Assembly: GCF_010468565.1 (NCBI RefSeq)
Contig: NZ_WUEG01000014.1
Span: 62,001-126,000 of the forward strand
Reading direction: 5' to 3'
DNA length: 64,000 nt
Source: Allomuricauda sp. TY007
GTDB taxonomy: Bacteria > Bacteroidota > Bacteroidia > Flavobacteriales > Flavobacteriaceae
Shown here: positions 36,285-44,553 of the stretch, one piece after another
How positions within the stretch are numbered: position 1 is the stretch's first letter
Layout of the letters: the number at the start of each line of letters is the position of its first letter
Program-made: the position numbers and the translations under genes
Notes under the pieces: generated by a model
Told to the model about the DNA's origin: nothing
Database searches by the model: none
The model's input: the letters and a program-made list of their open reading frames with translations, nothing else

Positions 36285-36967
36285 TTCGGAAAATAATTGG
36301 GCTGTCCATAGTGGCTTTGTTGGTTTCTTGCGGGGGGGATGATGGTCCGCCTCCCGCTCCAAAGGGAGCGGCGCTGGTGTTTCCCGAAGAAAATTCTGAG
36401 TGCACTACAGGGACCGATATCAGCGAAACATCCACTCAGGTCACATTTCGGTGGATGGCGTCCGATAATACGGAAAGCTATACATTGAGCGTTGTAAATT
36501 TGGACACCAACGTCCCGCAAAATATATCTACGGCATCCACTTCAGCAAGTCTAACCATAACAAAGGGAACGCCTTACGCTTGGTCTGTAACGTCTCGGAA
36601 CTCAACATCGGACCAAATAGCCTCCAGTGCAACCTGGTTGTTCTACAATGCAGGTGCACAAACTACCTATGCACCTTTTCCTGCGCAATTGGTAAGCCCA
36701 ACATCAGGCTCTACAGTGCAAAAGGATATCGCAAACGAAGTACTTTTGGAATGGTCCGGCGCAGATGTGGATAACGATGTCGAATCTTTCGAAGTGTTTT
36801 TTTCGGATACCGATCCACCCACAACATCAGTTGGGCTCACAAATGCAAGTACCATGGAAATACCTGTAGGTGTTGAATCCGGAACTGTTTATTATTGGAG
36901 GGTGGTCACAACAGATTTAGAGGGGAATAGTTCCGATTCGGGGGTGTTCGATTTTAAAGTTCTCTAA
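36281..36967 (+). CDS. predicted lipoprotein with fibronectin-III-like modules
   Basis: The 228-residue protein begins MIRKIIGLSIVALLVSCGGD, a lipoprotein signal with cysteine 17 in LLVSC followed by a GGDDG run that fits surface-exposed lipoproteins of Bacteroidota. Two beta-rich modules follow (FRWMASDNTESYTLSVVNLD and LEWSGADVDNDVESFEVFFS, each with YxW-type repeats such as YAWSVTSRN and YYWRVVTTD), resembling fibronectin III. No function is known. The start codon overlaps the protease stop (ATGA), so the two are coupled and the lipoprotein may act with the protease, for example as anchor, receptor or inhibitor; this is inference. It converges with pth with one base between stops. Confidence 0.8.
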   Translation: MIRKIIGLSIVALLVSCGGDDGPPPAPKGAALVFPEENSECTTGTDISETSTQVTFRWMASDNTESYTLSVVNLDTNVPQNISTASTSASLTITKGTPYAWSVTSRNSTSDQIASSATWLFYNAGAQTTYAPFPAQLVSPTSGSTVQKDIANEVLLEWSGADVDNDVESFEVFFSDTDPPTTSVGLTNASTMEIPVGVESGTVYYWRVVTTDLEGNSSDSGVFDFKVL

Positions 36968-36968
36968 A

Positions 36969-37598
36969 TTATTTGCCATTGAATTGGTTCATGGTGTTTT
37001 TTACACCAGCAAACACAAACGAGCGGATAAGGTCTGTAGATTTTTCCAGTCGTTCCGGCATGGCCTTTTGCTGTTCATCATCCCATTTGCCCAAAACATA
37101 ATCAACTTGGTTGCCTTTACTAAAATCAGAACCGACACCAAATCTAAAACGGTTGTATTTGGTGGTCTGTAGCACATTTTGAATATCTTTCAGTCCATTA
37201 TGTCCACCATCACTGCCCTTGCCCTTAAGGCGAATGGAGCCAAATGGAAGGTTGATGTCATCTGTAATGACCAGAACATTGTCCAAGCTTATATTTTCCT
37301 TGTCAATCCAATATTTTACCGCTTTTCCGCTCAGGTTCATATAGGTGGATGGTTTTAGGCAAATCACACTTTTTCCCTTATGCTTAAAGGTGGCCACGTC
37401 TCCCAACTTGGCACTTTCAAAAGTAAAGCCTTCTTGCTCGGCCAAATAATCAAGAACCTTGAACCCTATGTTGTGACGGGTTTCATCATATTTGGCTCCA
37501 ATATTCCCCAGGCCGACAATCAAAAATTTTTTCATAGGGTCAGTTTCTTGCAATAGTTGTTTTGATGAGCCAAAAAGCTGTTTGATAAAATTGAGCAT
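36969..37598 (-). CDS. pth: peptidyl-tRNA hydrolase
   Basis: Pth frees tRNA from peptidyl-tRNA that drops off the ribosome. The 209-residue protein has the family signatures FLIVGLGNIGAKYDETRHNI (with the catalytic His in RHN), LKPSTYMNLSGKAV and VITDDINLPFGSIRLKGKGS, and GGHNGLKDI. A shorter start at MKKFLIVGLG (37535) would give 188 residues; the longer form, with a 21-residue N-terminal tail, is common in flavobacterial entries, so both are possible. It follows rplY in the same direction after a hairpin. Confidence 0.95.
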   Translation of the reverse strand: MLNFIKQLFGSSKQLLQETDPMKKFLIVGLGNIGAKYDETRHNIGFKVLDYLAEQEGFTFESAKLGDVATFKHKGKSVICLKPSTYMNLSGKAVKYWIDKENISLDNVLVITDDINLPFGSIRLKGKGSDGGHNGLKDIQNVLQTTKYNRFRFGVGSDFSKGNQVDYVLGKWDDEQQKAMPERLEKSTDLIRSFVFAGVKNTMNQFNGK

Positions 37599-37629
37599 CT
37601 ACTTTTTTCCATTTGTCTAAAAATACAAA

Positions 37630-37667
37630 AGCATCCCAAATTTTTACCAAGGTAAAAAAGGGATGCT
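37630..37667 (-). terminator. strong hairpin between rplY and pth
   Basis: AGCATCCC (37630-37637) pairs with GGGATGCT (37660-37667), and inside it TTTTTACC (37641-37648) pairs with GGTAAAAA (37651-37658), leaving a two-base loop. On the minus strand the stem is followed by TTTTG and a TATTTTT stretch. It could end or attenuate the prs-rplY transcript before pth. Confidence 0.6.
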
Positions 37668-37687
37668 CTTACAAATTTTTCAAAGTG

Positions 37688-38326
37688 CTATTCTGCAGCT
37701 TCGGCTTCAGGAGCCTCGCCACCTTCAGTAGCTTCTCCTTCTACTCCTTCTTCATCTTCGTCTTCAAGCTCTTCATCAACAGAAGTTCTAGAAGCTTTAA
37801 CCTGAACGATAGCGGTACTATCTGGGTGTAAGAATGTGTAGTCGTCGTTAAGAATGGTTTCCACAGCAATGGTTTGACCGATTCTCAACTTGGAAATATC
37901 AATGGTGATAAAGTCGGGTAGCAAATCGGGCAATGCTCTAATGGAAAGTTTTCGCTTTCTAAACAGCAAGCGACCACCATTTTTCACCCCTGGAGAGTTT
38001 CCTTCCAAACGTACCGGGATTCTCATGGTGATTGGTTTGTCTTCGAACAATTGATAGAAATCGATGTGAAGGATATTGTCCGTTACAGGGTGAAATTGAA
38101 TGTCCTGTAGTACGGCGGCAAATTTTTCGTCCTCCAATTCAATTACCACGGTGTGCGCATTTGGGGTGTACACCAAGTCTTTGAACGCGATTTCATCTGC
38201 TGAAAAATGCACTGGTTTATCCCCTCCGTACAGCACGCAAGGGACCTTTCCAGCATTACGTAAAGCTTTGGTCGCAACCTTGCCCACGCTTTCTCTTTGG
38301 GATCCTTTGATTGTAATTGACTTCAT
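37688..38326 (-). CDS. rplY: 50S ribosomal protein L25 (CTC form)
   Basis: L25 binds 5S rRNA in the large subunit; the long CTC form adds a second beta domain. The 212-residue protein begins [20 protein letters not shown], then [20 protein letters not shown] (the RNA-binding part), [20 protein letters not shown] and [20 protein letters not shown] of the C domain, and ends in a long acidic tail rich in E and A (after residue 180). Such acidic tails are common in Bacteroidota L25. It lies 20 bp downstream of prs and upstream of pth, as in many bacteria. Confidence 0.96.
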   Translation of the reverse strand: MKSITIKGSQRESVGKVATKALRNAGKVPCVLYGGDKPVHFSADEIAFKDLVYTPNAHTVVIELEDEKFAAVLQDIQFHPVTDNILHIDFYQLFEDKPITMRIPVRLEGNSPGVKNGGRLLFRKRKLSIRALPDLLPDFITIDISKLRIGQTIAVETILNDDYTFLHPDSTAIVQVKASRTSVDEELEDEDEEGVEGEATEGGEAPEAEAAE

Positions 38327-38345
38327 TGTTATATATTAAATTGAT

Positions 38346-39287
38346 TTACATTAAAAATTTTGAAGATATTGACGTGTTGTGATGTACCCGGTGCATAACA
38401 TCTGCAAAAAGGTCGGCACAAGACAACACCTTTATTTTTTCCTTATCGTGATCAATCGGAATGGAATCGGTAACGATCAGTTCCGATAATTTTGACTCTT
38501 CTATTCTTTCGTATGCTTTGCCAGATAGTAATCCGTGTGTTGTAACGGCACGTACGCTCTCGGCTCCTCTTTCCATCATCAAATCGGCGGCTTTGGTAAG
38601 TGTGCCGGCAGTATCGACCATATCATCCACCAAAACTACGTTTTTGCCCTGAACATCACCAATAAGTTCCATGTGGGAGATTACATTGGCTTTGGCCCTT
38701 TGCTTGTAACAGATCACTACATCGCATTCCAGAGCTTTGGAATAGGCGTAAGCCCTTTTGGAACCGCCCATATCCGGTGATGCAATACAGAGATTGTCCA
38801 ATCCCAATCCTTTTAAATAAGGAAGAAATAGGGTGGAGGCAAATAAATGGTCCACTGGCTTTTCAAAGAACCCTTGAATTTGATCTGCATGCAGGTCCAT
38901 GGTAATGATTCTTGTTGCACCAGCCGTCTCCAACATTTTGGCCACCAACTTTGCGGCGATGGGAACGCGTGGCTTGTCCTTTCTATCTTGTCTGGCCCAA
39001 CCAAAATAGGGCATCACGGCCGTAATGTGCCTGGCTGAAGCTCTTTTGGCAGCATCCAACATTAACAACATTTCCATCAAGTTTTCCGAGCTTGGGTTGG
39101 TAGAACCGATGATAAAAATCCTGGCTCCTCGAATGGATTCCTCGAACGATGGTTGGAATTCACCATCGCTATAGCGTGAGAATTGGACTTTTCCCAATTC
39201 TGCACCGTAGGAAGCAGCGATTTTCTTGCCCAGCTCTACACTTTGGGTACAAGCAAAAATTTTAGGTTCCGGAACTTGATAGGCCAT
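38346..39287 (-). CDS. prs: ribose-phosphate pyrophosphokinase
   Basis: This enzyme makes PRPP from ribose 5-phosphate and ATP, the entry to nucleotide, histidine and tryptophan synthesis. The 313-residue protein shows KIFACTQSVELGKKIAASYG, SRYSDGEFQPSFEESIRGAR, the ATP-loop area FGWARQDRKDKPRVPIAAKL and the PRPP-binding loop VVLVDDMVDTAGTLTKAADL (about 215-235). It is the first gene of prs-rplY-pth. A candidate promoter lies near 39339. Confidence 0.97.
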   Translation of the reverse strand: MAYQVPEPKIFACTQSVELGKKIAASYGAELGKVQFSRYSDGEFQPSFEESIRGARIFIIGSTNPSSENLMEMLLMLDAAKRASARHITAVMPYFGWARQDRKDKPRVPIAAKLVAKMLETAGATRIITMDLHADQIQGFFEKPVDHLFASTLFLPYLKGLGLDNLCIASPDMGGSKRAYAYSKALECDVVICYKQRAKANVISHMELIGDVQGKNVVLVDDMVDTAGTLTKAADLMMERGAESVRAVTTHGLLSGKAYERIEESKLSELIVTDSIPIDHDKEKIKVLSCADLFADVMHRVHHNTSISSKFLM

Positions 39288-39338
39288 TACAATCTCTTGT
39301 TAACTAGCGTTTTAAAGTACTTTTTTGTAAGGAGGTGC

Positions 39339-39346
39339 AAATTTAA
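39339..39346 (-). promoter_or_regulatory. candidate -7 promoter element for prs
   Basis: Reads TAAATTTG on the minus strand, 52 bases ahead of the prs ATG. No -33 at the ideal spacing. Confidence 0.35.
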
Positions 39347-39385
39347 GAATTAATTCGGGTTGCTAAAGGATAAATCAAAGTATTT

Positions 39386-39419
39386 TTTGGTGATAAATAA
39401 AAAATATTTTTTAGCTTTG
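39386..39419 (+). promoter_or_regulatory. promoter for tRNA-Leu
   Basis: TTTG (39386-39389), a 22-base spacer and TAGCTTTG (39412-39419) fit the Bacteroidota consensus, about 30 bases ahead of the tRNA. Confidence 0.55.
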
Positions 39420-39448
39420 CACTCGCATTTAAAAAATGTGGTGCCAAT

Positions 39449-39530
39449 GCCTTGGTGGCGGAACTGGTAGACGCGCTGGATTCAAAATCCAGTTCCTTCG
39501 GGAGTGAGGGTTCGATTCCCTCCCAAGGTA
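39449..39530 (+). tRNA. tRNA-Leu (anticodon CAA)
   Basis: GCCTTGG (39449-39455) pairs with CCAAGGT (39523-39529, one G-U pair). The anticodon arm CTGGA-TTCAAAA-TCCAG places CAA (39483-39485) in the loop, reading leucine codon UUG. The T arm GAGGG-TTCGATT-CCCTC and a long variable arm (TTCCTTCGGGAG region) confirm a class II tRNA-Leu. The CCA tail is not encoded. A terminator follows at once. Confidence 0.97.
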
Positions 39531-39540
39531 CAAAAGGGAT

Positions 39541-39571
39541 AAGCCGAGATTAGCGTCTCGGCTTTTTTTTT
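39541..39571 (+). terminator. rho-independent terminator after tRNA-Leu
   Basis: AAGCCGAGA (39541-39549), a six-base loop and TCTCGGCTT (39556-39564) form a perfect 9-bp stem, running into a T run (39563-39571). Confidence 0.9.
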
Positions 39572-39572
39572 G

Positions 39573-40052
39573 GTATAATATTGGGTTTTTTCAACTATTT
39601 TTTATTGTTGATTCTCTTAAATTGTTGGGCATGGGCCAAATCTTTGAACGTTCCCACTTTGACCTTATGGGTAATCAAGTCACCAAGATTCAATACTTTC
39701 CATTTCAGTAGAGGTAAATCTTCCAAGAGAAAACTTAACTGCTTTCCAAAAGTCTAATTTTTGTAACAAGCTTTTTTGAGTTAAATATCGCTAGGGTTAG
39801 GCCATCCCTGCCCTTAATTGTTTTTTGAACATTTTTGTTAAAAAACTGTGAAAAAAAATTTAGTAGGAATGATGCTTGTTGGGTTTTTATCCGAGCCCTT
39901 ATTCTGCGTTTGCTCCGACGGATTTTTACATTCCCAAAACGTAAATGTTGATAAAAGTGTTAAGAACCTAATGGGAGCAACTTAAAATTCAACAGAAGAA
40001 AATAGGAATTTTACATTCAAGCTATTTTTTACAACTCCAAACCGTTTTCTTC
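39573..40052 (+). other. 480-bp gap: leader and promoter region of nrdBA
   Basis: Apart from the minus-strand remnant this gap has no convincing gene. A possible 38-residue reading frame (ATG at 39869, stop at 39985; begins MMLVGFLSEPLFCVC) is seen but has no other support. An AT-rich stretch TTTTTGTTAAAAAACTGTG near 39832-39850 is a plausible promoter or regulator region for nrdB, but no exact TAnnTTTG box or NrdR box was found. Confidence 0.4.
39595..39753 (-). pseudogene. reading-frame remnant downstream of tRNA-Leu, unknown family
   Basis: A 52-codon frame with no ATG lies between a TAG at 39756-39754 and its own TAG at 39597-39595. Its composition looks coding, with FLLEDLPLLKWKVLNLGDLI then THKVKVGTFKDLAHAQQFKR at the C-terminus. 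I do not recognise the family. The missing start suggests a 3' gene fragment, possibly left by an element that once used the adjacent tRNA gene. It lies in the 480-bp gap (39573-40052), which otherwise holds the nrd leader. Confidence 0.3.
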
Positions 40053-41327
40053 ATGCAGATTACTCACATAACCAAAAGGGACTTTAGTACGCAAGAATTT
40101 GATTTACACAAGATTACCAATGCAATCTTGAAGGCTATGACGGCAGTAGACCATGGCCAGATCAACGATGCGCAGACCATTGCCAGTAACGTGAACAAGG
40201 TGTTATTGGAACGAAAAAGTCAGGATGAACATTATTTGCCTACAGTTGAAGAGGTACAAGATGTGGTGGAGAACGAACTTATGAACAGTGAGTTCCACGA
40301 TGCCGCAAAAGCCTACATTATTTATAGAAACAAAAGGGCACAAATGCGCGAATCGGATATTTTCGAGAAACGCATCAACCTAAAGCCCTATGAGTATCCT
40401 CAATTGTATGAGTATGTTCCGGCAATCCGACATTCGTATTGGATACATACCGAATTTAATTTCACCAGCGATATCCAAGATTTTAAATCTGGTTTGAACG
40501 AGGTGGAGCGCAGCGCCATAAAAAACACCATGCTTGCCATTTCTCAAATTGAGGTGGCGGTAAAAACATTCTGGGGCGATATTTACCACCGTATGCCCAA
40601 ACCGGAAATAGGTTCGGTAGGGGCGACATTTGCTGAAAGTGAAGTGCGTCACCACGATGCCTATTCACATTTATTGGAGATTTTGGGATTGAACCAGGAG
40701 TTTGAGAACCTGAAGAAGAAGCCGGTAATCATGAAGCGGGTGCAGTATTTGGAGACTGCACTTAAAAATGCAAAAAGCGAGAACAACAAGGAGTATGCAG
40801 AGTCCATTTTGCTCTTCTCTCTTTTTATTGAGCATGTATCCCTGTTTTCCCAGTTTTTGATCATCATGGCGTTCAACAAGCACAAAAATGTATTGAAGGG
40901 AATTTCGAATGTAGTCGAGGCCACCTCAAAAGAAGAACAGATTCATGGAGATTTTGGTATCGATGTGATCAACATCATTAAAAAAGAGCATCCGGAATGG
41001 TTCGATGATGAATATAAGACGATGATCCAGGATATCTGCGAAAAGGCATTCGAGGCGGAAAGTAAAATAGTGGACTGGATTTTTGAAGAAGGTGAATTGG
41101 ATTTCTTGCCAAAGAACTTGGTCAACGAATTCATCAAGAACAGATTCAACAATTCATTGGAGAGCATCGGAATCCCCAAAATATTCGATGTCGATCCAAA
41201 ACTATTGGAGCAGACCGAATGGTTCGATGACGAGATAATTGGAACAAAACACGGAGACTTTTTTGTAAAAAGATCCATCAACTATAGCAAAAGAACACAA
41301 AGTATAACAAGCGACGACCTATTTTAA
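40053..41327 (+). CDS. nrdB: ribonucleotide reductase small subunit with N-terminal ATP-cone
   Basis: NrdB holds the metal cofactor that starts radical chemistry for dNTP synthesis. The 424-residue protein is unusual: residues 1-95 (ITHITKRDFSTQEFDLHKIT, then AKAYIIYRNKRAQMRESDIF) form an ATP-cone, the allosteric domain normally on NrdA. The radical-subunit core follows, with metal ligands in FAESEVRHHDAYSHLL (ExxH; the Tyr lies where the radical tyrosine of E. coli NrdB sits) and ATSKEEQIHGDFG. Relatives in Flavobacterium and Leeuwenhoekiella use a dimanganese cofactor and are regulated by dATP through this cone. The C-terminal ITSDDLF is the tail that docks into NrdA. nrdA follows 2 bp after the stop. 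Confidence 0.95.
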   Translation: MQITHITKRDFSTQEFDLHKITNAILKAMTAVDHGQINDAQTIASNVNKVLLERKSQDEHYLPTVEEVQDVVENELMNSEFHDAAKAYIIYRNKRAQMRESDIFEKRINLKPYEYPQLYEYVPAIRHSYWIHTEFNFTSDIQDFKSGLNEVERSAIKNTMLAISQIEVAVKTFWGDIYHRMPKPEIGSVGATFAESEVRHHDAYSHLLEILGLNQEFENLKKKPVIMKRVQYLETALKNAKSENNKEYAESILLFSLFIEHVSLFSQFLIIMAFNKHKNVLKGISNVVEATSKEEQIHGDFGIDVINIIKKEHPEWFDDEYKTMIQDICEKAFEAESKIVDWIFEEGELDFLPKNLVNEFIKNRFNNSLESIGIPKIFDVDPKLLEQTEWFDDEIIGTKHGDFFVKRSINYSKRTQSITSDDLF

Positions 41328-41329
41328 TT

Positions 41330-43120
41330 ATGGAGAAGAGAACACAAATAACCCCGACCACCGATCAAAAGCAGGACAACAAAACACAAGAACTTGTAAA
41401 TGCAAGAAAGGATACTTTGTCCAAACTTAAGAGTGAGGAAGACAAAGGATTTGAATGGTTGAACGAATATAGCCGAAAGTTTTTGGCATCTGGTTACCTT
41501 ACCGAAGGGGTGAGTCCCGAGGAACGCATCCGTGAGATTGGTGACAGAGCGGAGGAGATTCTGCAAATTCCAGGCTATTCAGATAAATTCTACGGGTATA
41601 TGTCCGAAGGTTTCTTCTCTTTGGCCTCTCCAGTATGGTCCAATTTTGGAAAAAAGCGCGGACTGCCCATTAGCTGTTTTGGGTCTCATATTGATGACGA
41701 TATGGGGAACATCCTGTACACCCAATCAGAAGTCGGGATGATGTCCAAGCTTGGTGGGGGAACATCGGGTTACTTTGGTAAAATAAGACATAGGGGAGCT
41801 CCTGTAAAAAATAATGGACAAGCTTCTGGAGCAGTCCATATTATGCAGTTGTTCGAATCCATGGTGGACGTGGTAAGCCAAGGGTCGGTACGTCGCGGTC
41901 GTTTTTCTCCATATTTGCCGATTGACCATAAGGATATCATGGAATTCTTGGAAATTGGTACTGAAGGTAACCCTATACAGCAATTGACCCATGGGGTAAC
42001 GGTGACCAACCAATGGATGCAGGAAATGATCGAGGGTGATGTTGATAAAAGAACCGTGTGGGCCAAAGTATTGCAACGCAGGGGCGAAATGGGGTATCCT
42101 TATATATTCTTCTCCGACAATGCCAATGATGGTGCTGCGGATGTGTATAAAGACAAGAACCACCGTATACACGCCAGTAACCTGTGTACCGAAATTATGC
42201 TGCCCTCCAATGATGATTGGTCGTTTGTTTGTGTGCTTTCCAGCATCAACCTGATGCATTACGACAAATGGAAGAAAACCGATGCCGTGGAAACCATGGT
42301 TCACTTTTTGGATGCAGTAATCACCGAGTTCATCGAAAAATTGGAAGCCTATAGGGATTCTTCAGACAGGGAAGACCAACAAACTTTCCTATTTATGGAA
42401 AGGGCCTATAATTTTGCAAAACAAAACCGTTCCTTGGGACTGGGCGCTTTGGGATGGCACTCTCTTTTACAGTCCAAAAGATTGGCCTTCAACAGCCAAG
42501 AAGCCTATAACCTGAACAGTGAGATTTTTAGGGAAATAAAAGAGCGTTCGTACAAAGCATCCGAGCAATTGGCAGACCGCTTTGGTGAACCAGAAGTATT
42601 AAAAGGTTATGGAAGACGCAATGCAACATTGAACGCGATTGCGCCAACCACCTCTTCGGCCTTTATTTTGGGCCAAGTATCCCAGGGAATCGAGCCTATT
42701 TGGTCCAATTGCTATGTAAAGGATATTGCCAAAATAAAGACCACCATCAAAAATCCATTTTTAATGGAATTGTTGGAAGAAAAAGGGAAAAACACCCCTG
42801 AAGTTTGGAAGAGTATCCGAGATATGGATGGTTCCGTACAGCATTTGGAATTCTTGACCGAAGAAGAAAAAGCTGTGTTCAAAACTTATTCAGAATTAGA
42901 TCAGTTGGATATTGTGTACCAAGCGGCCAACAGACAAAACCATATAGATCAAGGGCAGTCCGTGAATATTATTGTACACCCAGATATGCCTACCAAGGAC
43001 ATCAACAAAATCCACGTTACCGCATGGAAGCTGGGTCTAAAATCCTTGTACTATCAGCATAGTATGAACGCAGCGCAAAAATTCAAGCAAAAGAAGGATT
43101 GTGTGAGCTGCGAGGCATAA
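41330..43120 (+). CDS. nrdA: ribonucleotide reductase large (catalytic) subunit, lacking an ATP-cone
   Basis: NrdA reduces ribonucleotides to deoxyribonucleotides. The 596-residue protein is short for the class I enzyme because it has no N-terminal ATP-cone. It has the active-site cysteines and helpers: LPISCFGSHID (redox Cys), ASNLCTEIMLPS (N-x-C-x-E, thiyl Cys), FVCVLSSINL (second redox Cys) and the C-terminal CVSCEA (thioredoxin-reducing pair). NATLNAIAPTTSSAFILGQV binds the nucleotide phosphate and ends of the barrel. The missing cone is supplied by NrdB, encoded 2 bp upstream. A strong terminator follows. Confidence 0.95.
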   Translation: MEKRTQITPTTDQKQDNKTQELVNARKDTLSKLKSEEDKGFEWLNEYSRKFLASGYLTEGVSPEERIREIGDRAEEILQIPGYSDKFYGYMSEGFFSLASPVWSNFGKKRGLPISCFGSHIDDDMGNILYTQSEVGMMSKLGGGTSGYFGKIRHRGAPVKNNGQASGAVHIMQLFESMVDVVSQGSVRRGRFSPYLPIDHKDIMEFLEIGTEGNPIQQLTHGVTVTNQWMQEMIEGDVDKRTVWAKVLQRRGEMGYPYIFFSDNANDGAADVYKDKNHRIHASNLCTEIMLPSNDDWSFVCVLSSINLMHYDKWKKTDAVETMVHFLDAVITEFIEKLEAYRDSSDREDQQTFLFMERAYNFAKQNRSLGLGALGWHSLLQSKRLAFNSQEAYNLNSEIFREIKERSYKASEQLADRFGEPEVLKGYGRRNATLNAIAPTTSSAFILGQVSQGIEPIWSNCYVKDIAKIKTTIKNPFLMELLEEKGKNTPEVWKSIRDMDGSVQHLEFLTEEEKAVFKTYSELDQLDIVYQAANRQNHIDQGQSVNIIVHPDMPTKDINKIHVTAWKLGLKSLYYQHSMNAAQKFKQKKDCVSCEA

Positions 43121-43141
43121 AAGCAAATAACAACCAATAAA

Positions 43142-43176
43142 AAAAGGAGGTTCGAATTAACGAAACCTCCTTTTTT
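43142..43176. terminator. bidirectional terminator after nrdA
   Basis: AAGGAGGTTCG (43144-43154), loop AATTAA and CGAAACCTCCTT (43161-43172, one bulged A) form a strong stem with an A run on the left and a T run on the right, so it can end both nrdBA and the convergent DUF4625 operon. Confidence 0.85.
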
Positions 43177-43199
43177 CTTCAAGCTAACTAGAAAAGAGA

Positions 43200-43682
43200 T
43201 TACAGTATCTTAATGTCTACAGAAGTCCTGCTTTGCCAACCGGTAACATCGGTTACGGAGAATGAGCAATGGTAATCTCCTGTATCAATATCTTCTGGAA
43301 TGTCAATTGAAACGTTGATTTCATATGAAGTGGTGCCCTCTTCAACATCAAAATTCTCTATATAAATCATAGGGTTCACTGCGTCCTTAATAGGTTCCAA
43401 TTCACATTGGGCGCCTTGGTCATCGTGTGTATGATGGTCAAAATTGTGATGGATGTTCAAACTGTAAGCAGCAAGCGCAAGATTATCTGTCGCTCGAGCC
43501 TTAAAGGTGTAGGTGTTTCCCCTTTCCAGGACTTCACAAGCTTGGGGAAATCCACCATCGTAATCAATTGTTATGGATGGTTTTTCCTCATCAACACCGC
43601 TATCGTCACTACTGGAACAAGATACTAGCAATATTATCAAAGGAAGAATCTGTAAGTATTTGATAATCGATTTCATATTCAT
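43200..43682 (-). CDS. DUF4625-type lipoprotein, single domain, His-rich
   Basis: The roughly 160-residue protein begins MNMKSIIKYLQILPLIILLV followed by SCSSSDDSG, a lipoprotein signal with the anchoring cysteine. The DUF4625 module follows with LNIHHNFDHHTHDDQGAQCE, a histidine-dense run, and IPEDIDTGDYHCSFSVTDVT. It belongs to a minus-strand operon with a second DUF4625 lipoprotein and a TonB-dependent receptor upstream, and the His/Cys-rich pattern suggests a periplasmic or surface metal-binding role; this is inference. The frame is open to 43721; starts at 43682 (MNMK) or 43676 (MKSI) both fit. Confidence 0.75.
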   Translation of the reverse strand: MNMKSIIKYLQILPLIILLVSCSSSDDSGVDEEKPSITIDYDGGFPQACEVLERGNTYTFKARATDNLALAAYSLNIHHNFDHHTHDDQGAQCELEPIKDAVNPMIYIENFDVEEGTTSYEINVSIDIPEDIDTGDYHCSFSVTDVTGWQSRTSVDIKIL

Positions 43683-43734
43683 TTTTTTAGAATAATTAGC
43701 CGCATGGCACTTGGATACCATGCGGCAATTGGTT

Positions 43735-44514
43735 TTATGATGCAGTTACATCAATATGTGTTTCGTATTGTAGAGTGTTCCCATTCTCATCTTCGATAGT
43801 GAACAACATATGATATTCACCGGCAGGGGCAGTTGCGGGAACATCAATATGCTCATGGAACTCGACTTCGTTTTGTTCGTGGTAGCCTTCCGAATAGGTG
43901 TTTTCAAAATCCCATTCCACTTCGCCTTCACCTACGGACAAGTCGTGTCCGTGAATGTCGACTGTAATTTCATGGATTCCGTTTACCGCATTGATCATAA
44001 ATTCTGCATGCATATCTGTACCGCGAACTACGGTCTCATCAATGGAAAATGCACTTAATGAGATGGCGTCCATAATGTCTACATGGCCTTCAACCTCGGT
44101 GCTGTTCCCCAATTCATCCGTAACGGTCAATGTAATATGGTATTCACCAGAAGGAATGTTCGATGGGATGTCAACATGCTCATGGAATGTCGGGTTGATT
44201 ACCAAGTAACTGGCGTCGGTAAAGGTCTGTTCAAAATCCCATTCCACTTCACCTTCTCCTACTTCAAGGTCGTGTCCGTGAATGCTCAATTCGATACTGC
44301 TTACCGTTCCGGGAGCATTGATTTCTGCTTCCAGATGGATATCCGAACCTTTATAGGCCACTTGCTCTGTCGAGTGTGAACTCCCCTCACCATACTCGAA
44401 ATTCGAAATTTCGGGTGCAGCTACAGCATCGCCCCCATCATCGTCACTGCTACAAGAATGTAAAGCAAAGGCTCCCAATGCGATAATCGCTAAAGATTTA
44501 AAATTTGTTTTCAT
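43735..44514 (-). CDS. tandem DUF4625 lipoprotein, His-rich
   Basis: The 259-residue protein begins MKTNFKSLAIIALGAFALHS and CSSDDDGGD, a lipoprotein signal with cysteine after LHS. Two copies of the DUF4625 module follow, at about residues 28-142 and 143-259, each with HGHD...GEGEVEWDFE and a later HEH(I/V)D(V/I)P: SIHGHDLEVGEGEVEWDFEQ then FHEHVDIPSNIPSGEYHITL in the first, DIHGHDLSVGEGEVEWDFEN then FHEHIDVPATAPAGEYHMLF in the second. These regular histidines could bind zinc or copper. It lies 39 bp after the TonB receptor gene and 52 bp before the single-module DUF4625 gene. Confidence 0.85.
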   Translation of the reverse strand: MKTNFKSLAIIALGAFALHSCSSDDDGGDAVAAPEISNFEYGEGSSHSTEQVAYKGSDIHLEAEINAPGTVSSIELSIHGHDLEVGEGEVEWDFEQTFTDASYLVINPTFHEHVDIPSNIPSGEYHITLTVTDELGNSTEVEGHVDIMDAISLSAFSIDETVVRGTDMHAEFMINAVNGIHEITVDIHGHDLSVGEGEVEWDFENTYSEGYHEQNEVEFHEHIDVPATAPAGEYHMLFTIEDENGNTLQYETHIDVTAS

Positions 44515-44553
44515 GTTGTTTCTGTTTTTGGTGTTAAACTTCATTTGATTTAA

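Noticed and set aside
39869..39985. 38-residue frame MMLVGFLSEPLFCVC... ahead of nrdB
   Set aside because: No start context, homology or conservation can be shown; kept only as a note in the leader.
41726..42304. 192-residue frame antisense to nrdA
   Set aside because: A shadow of nrdA; no signal or domain.
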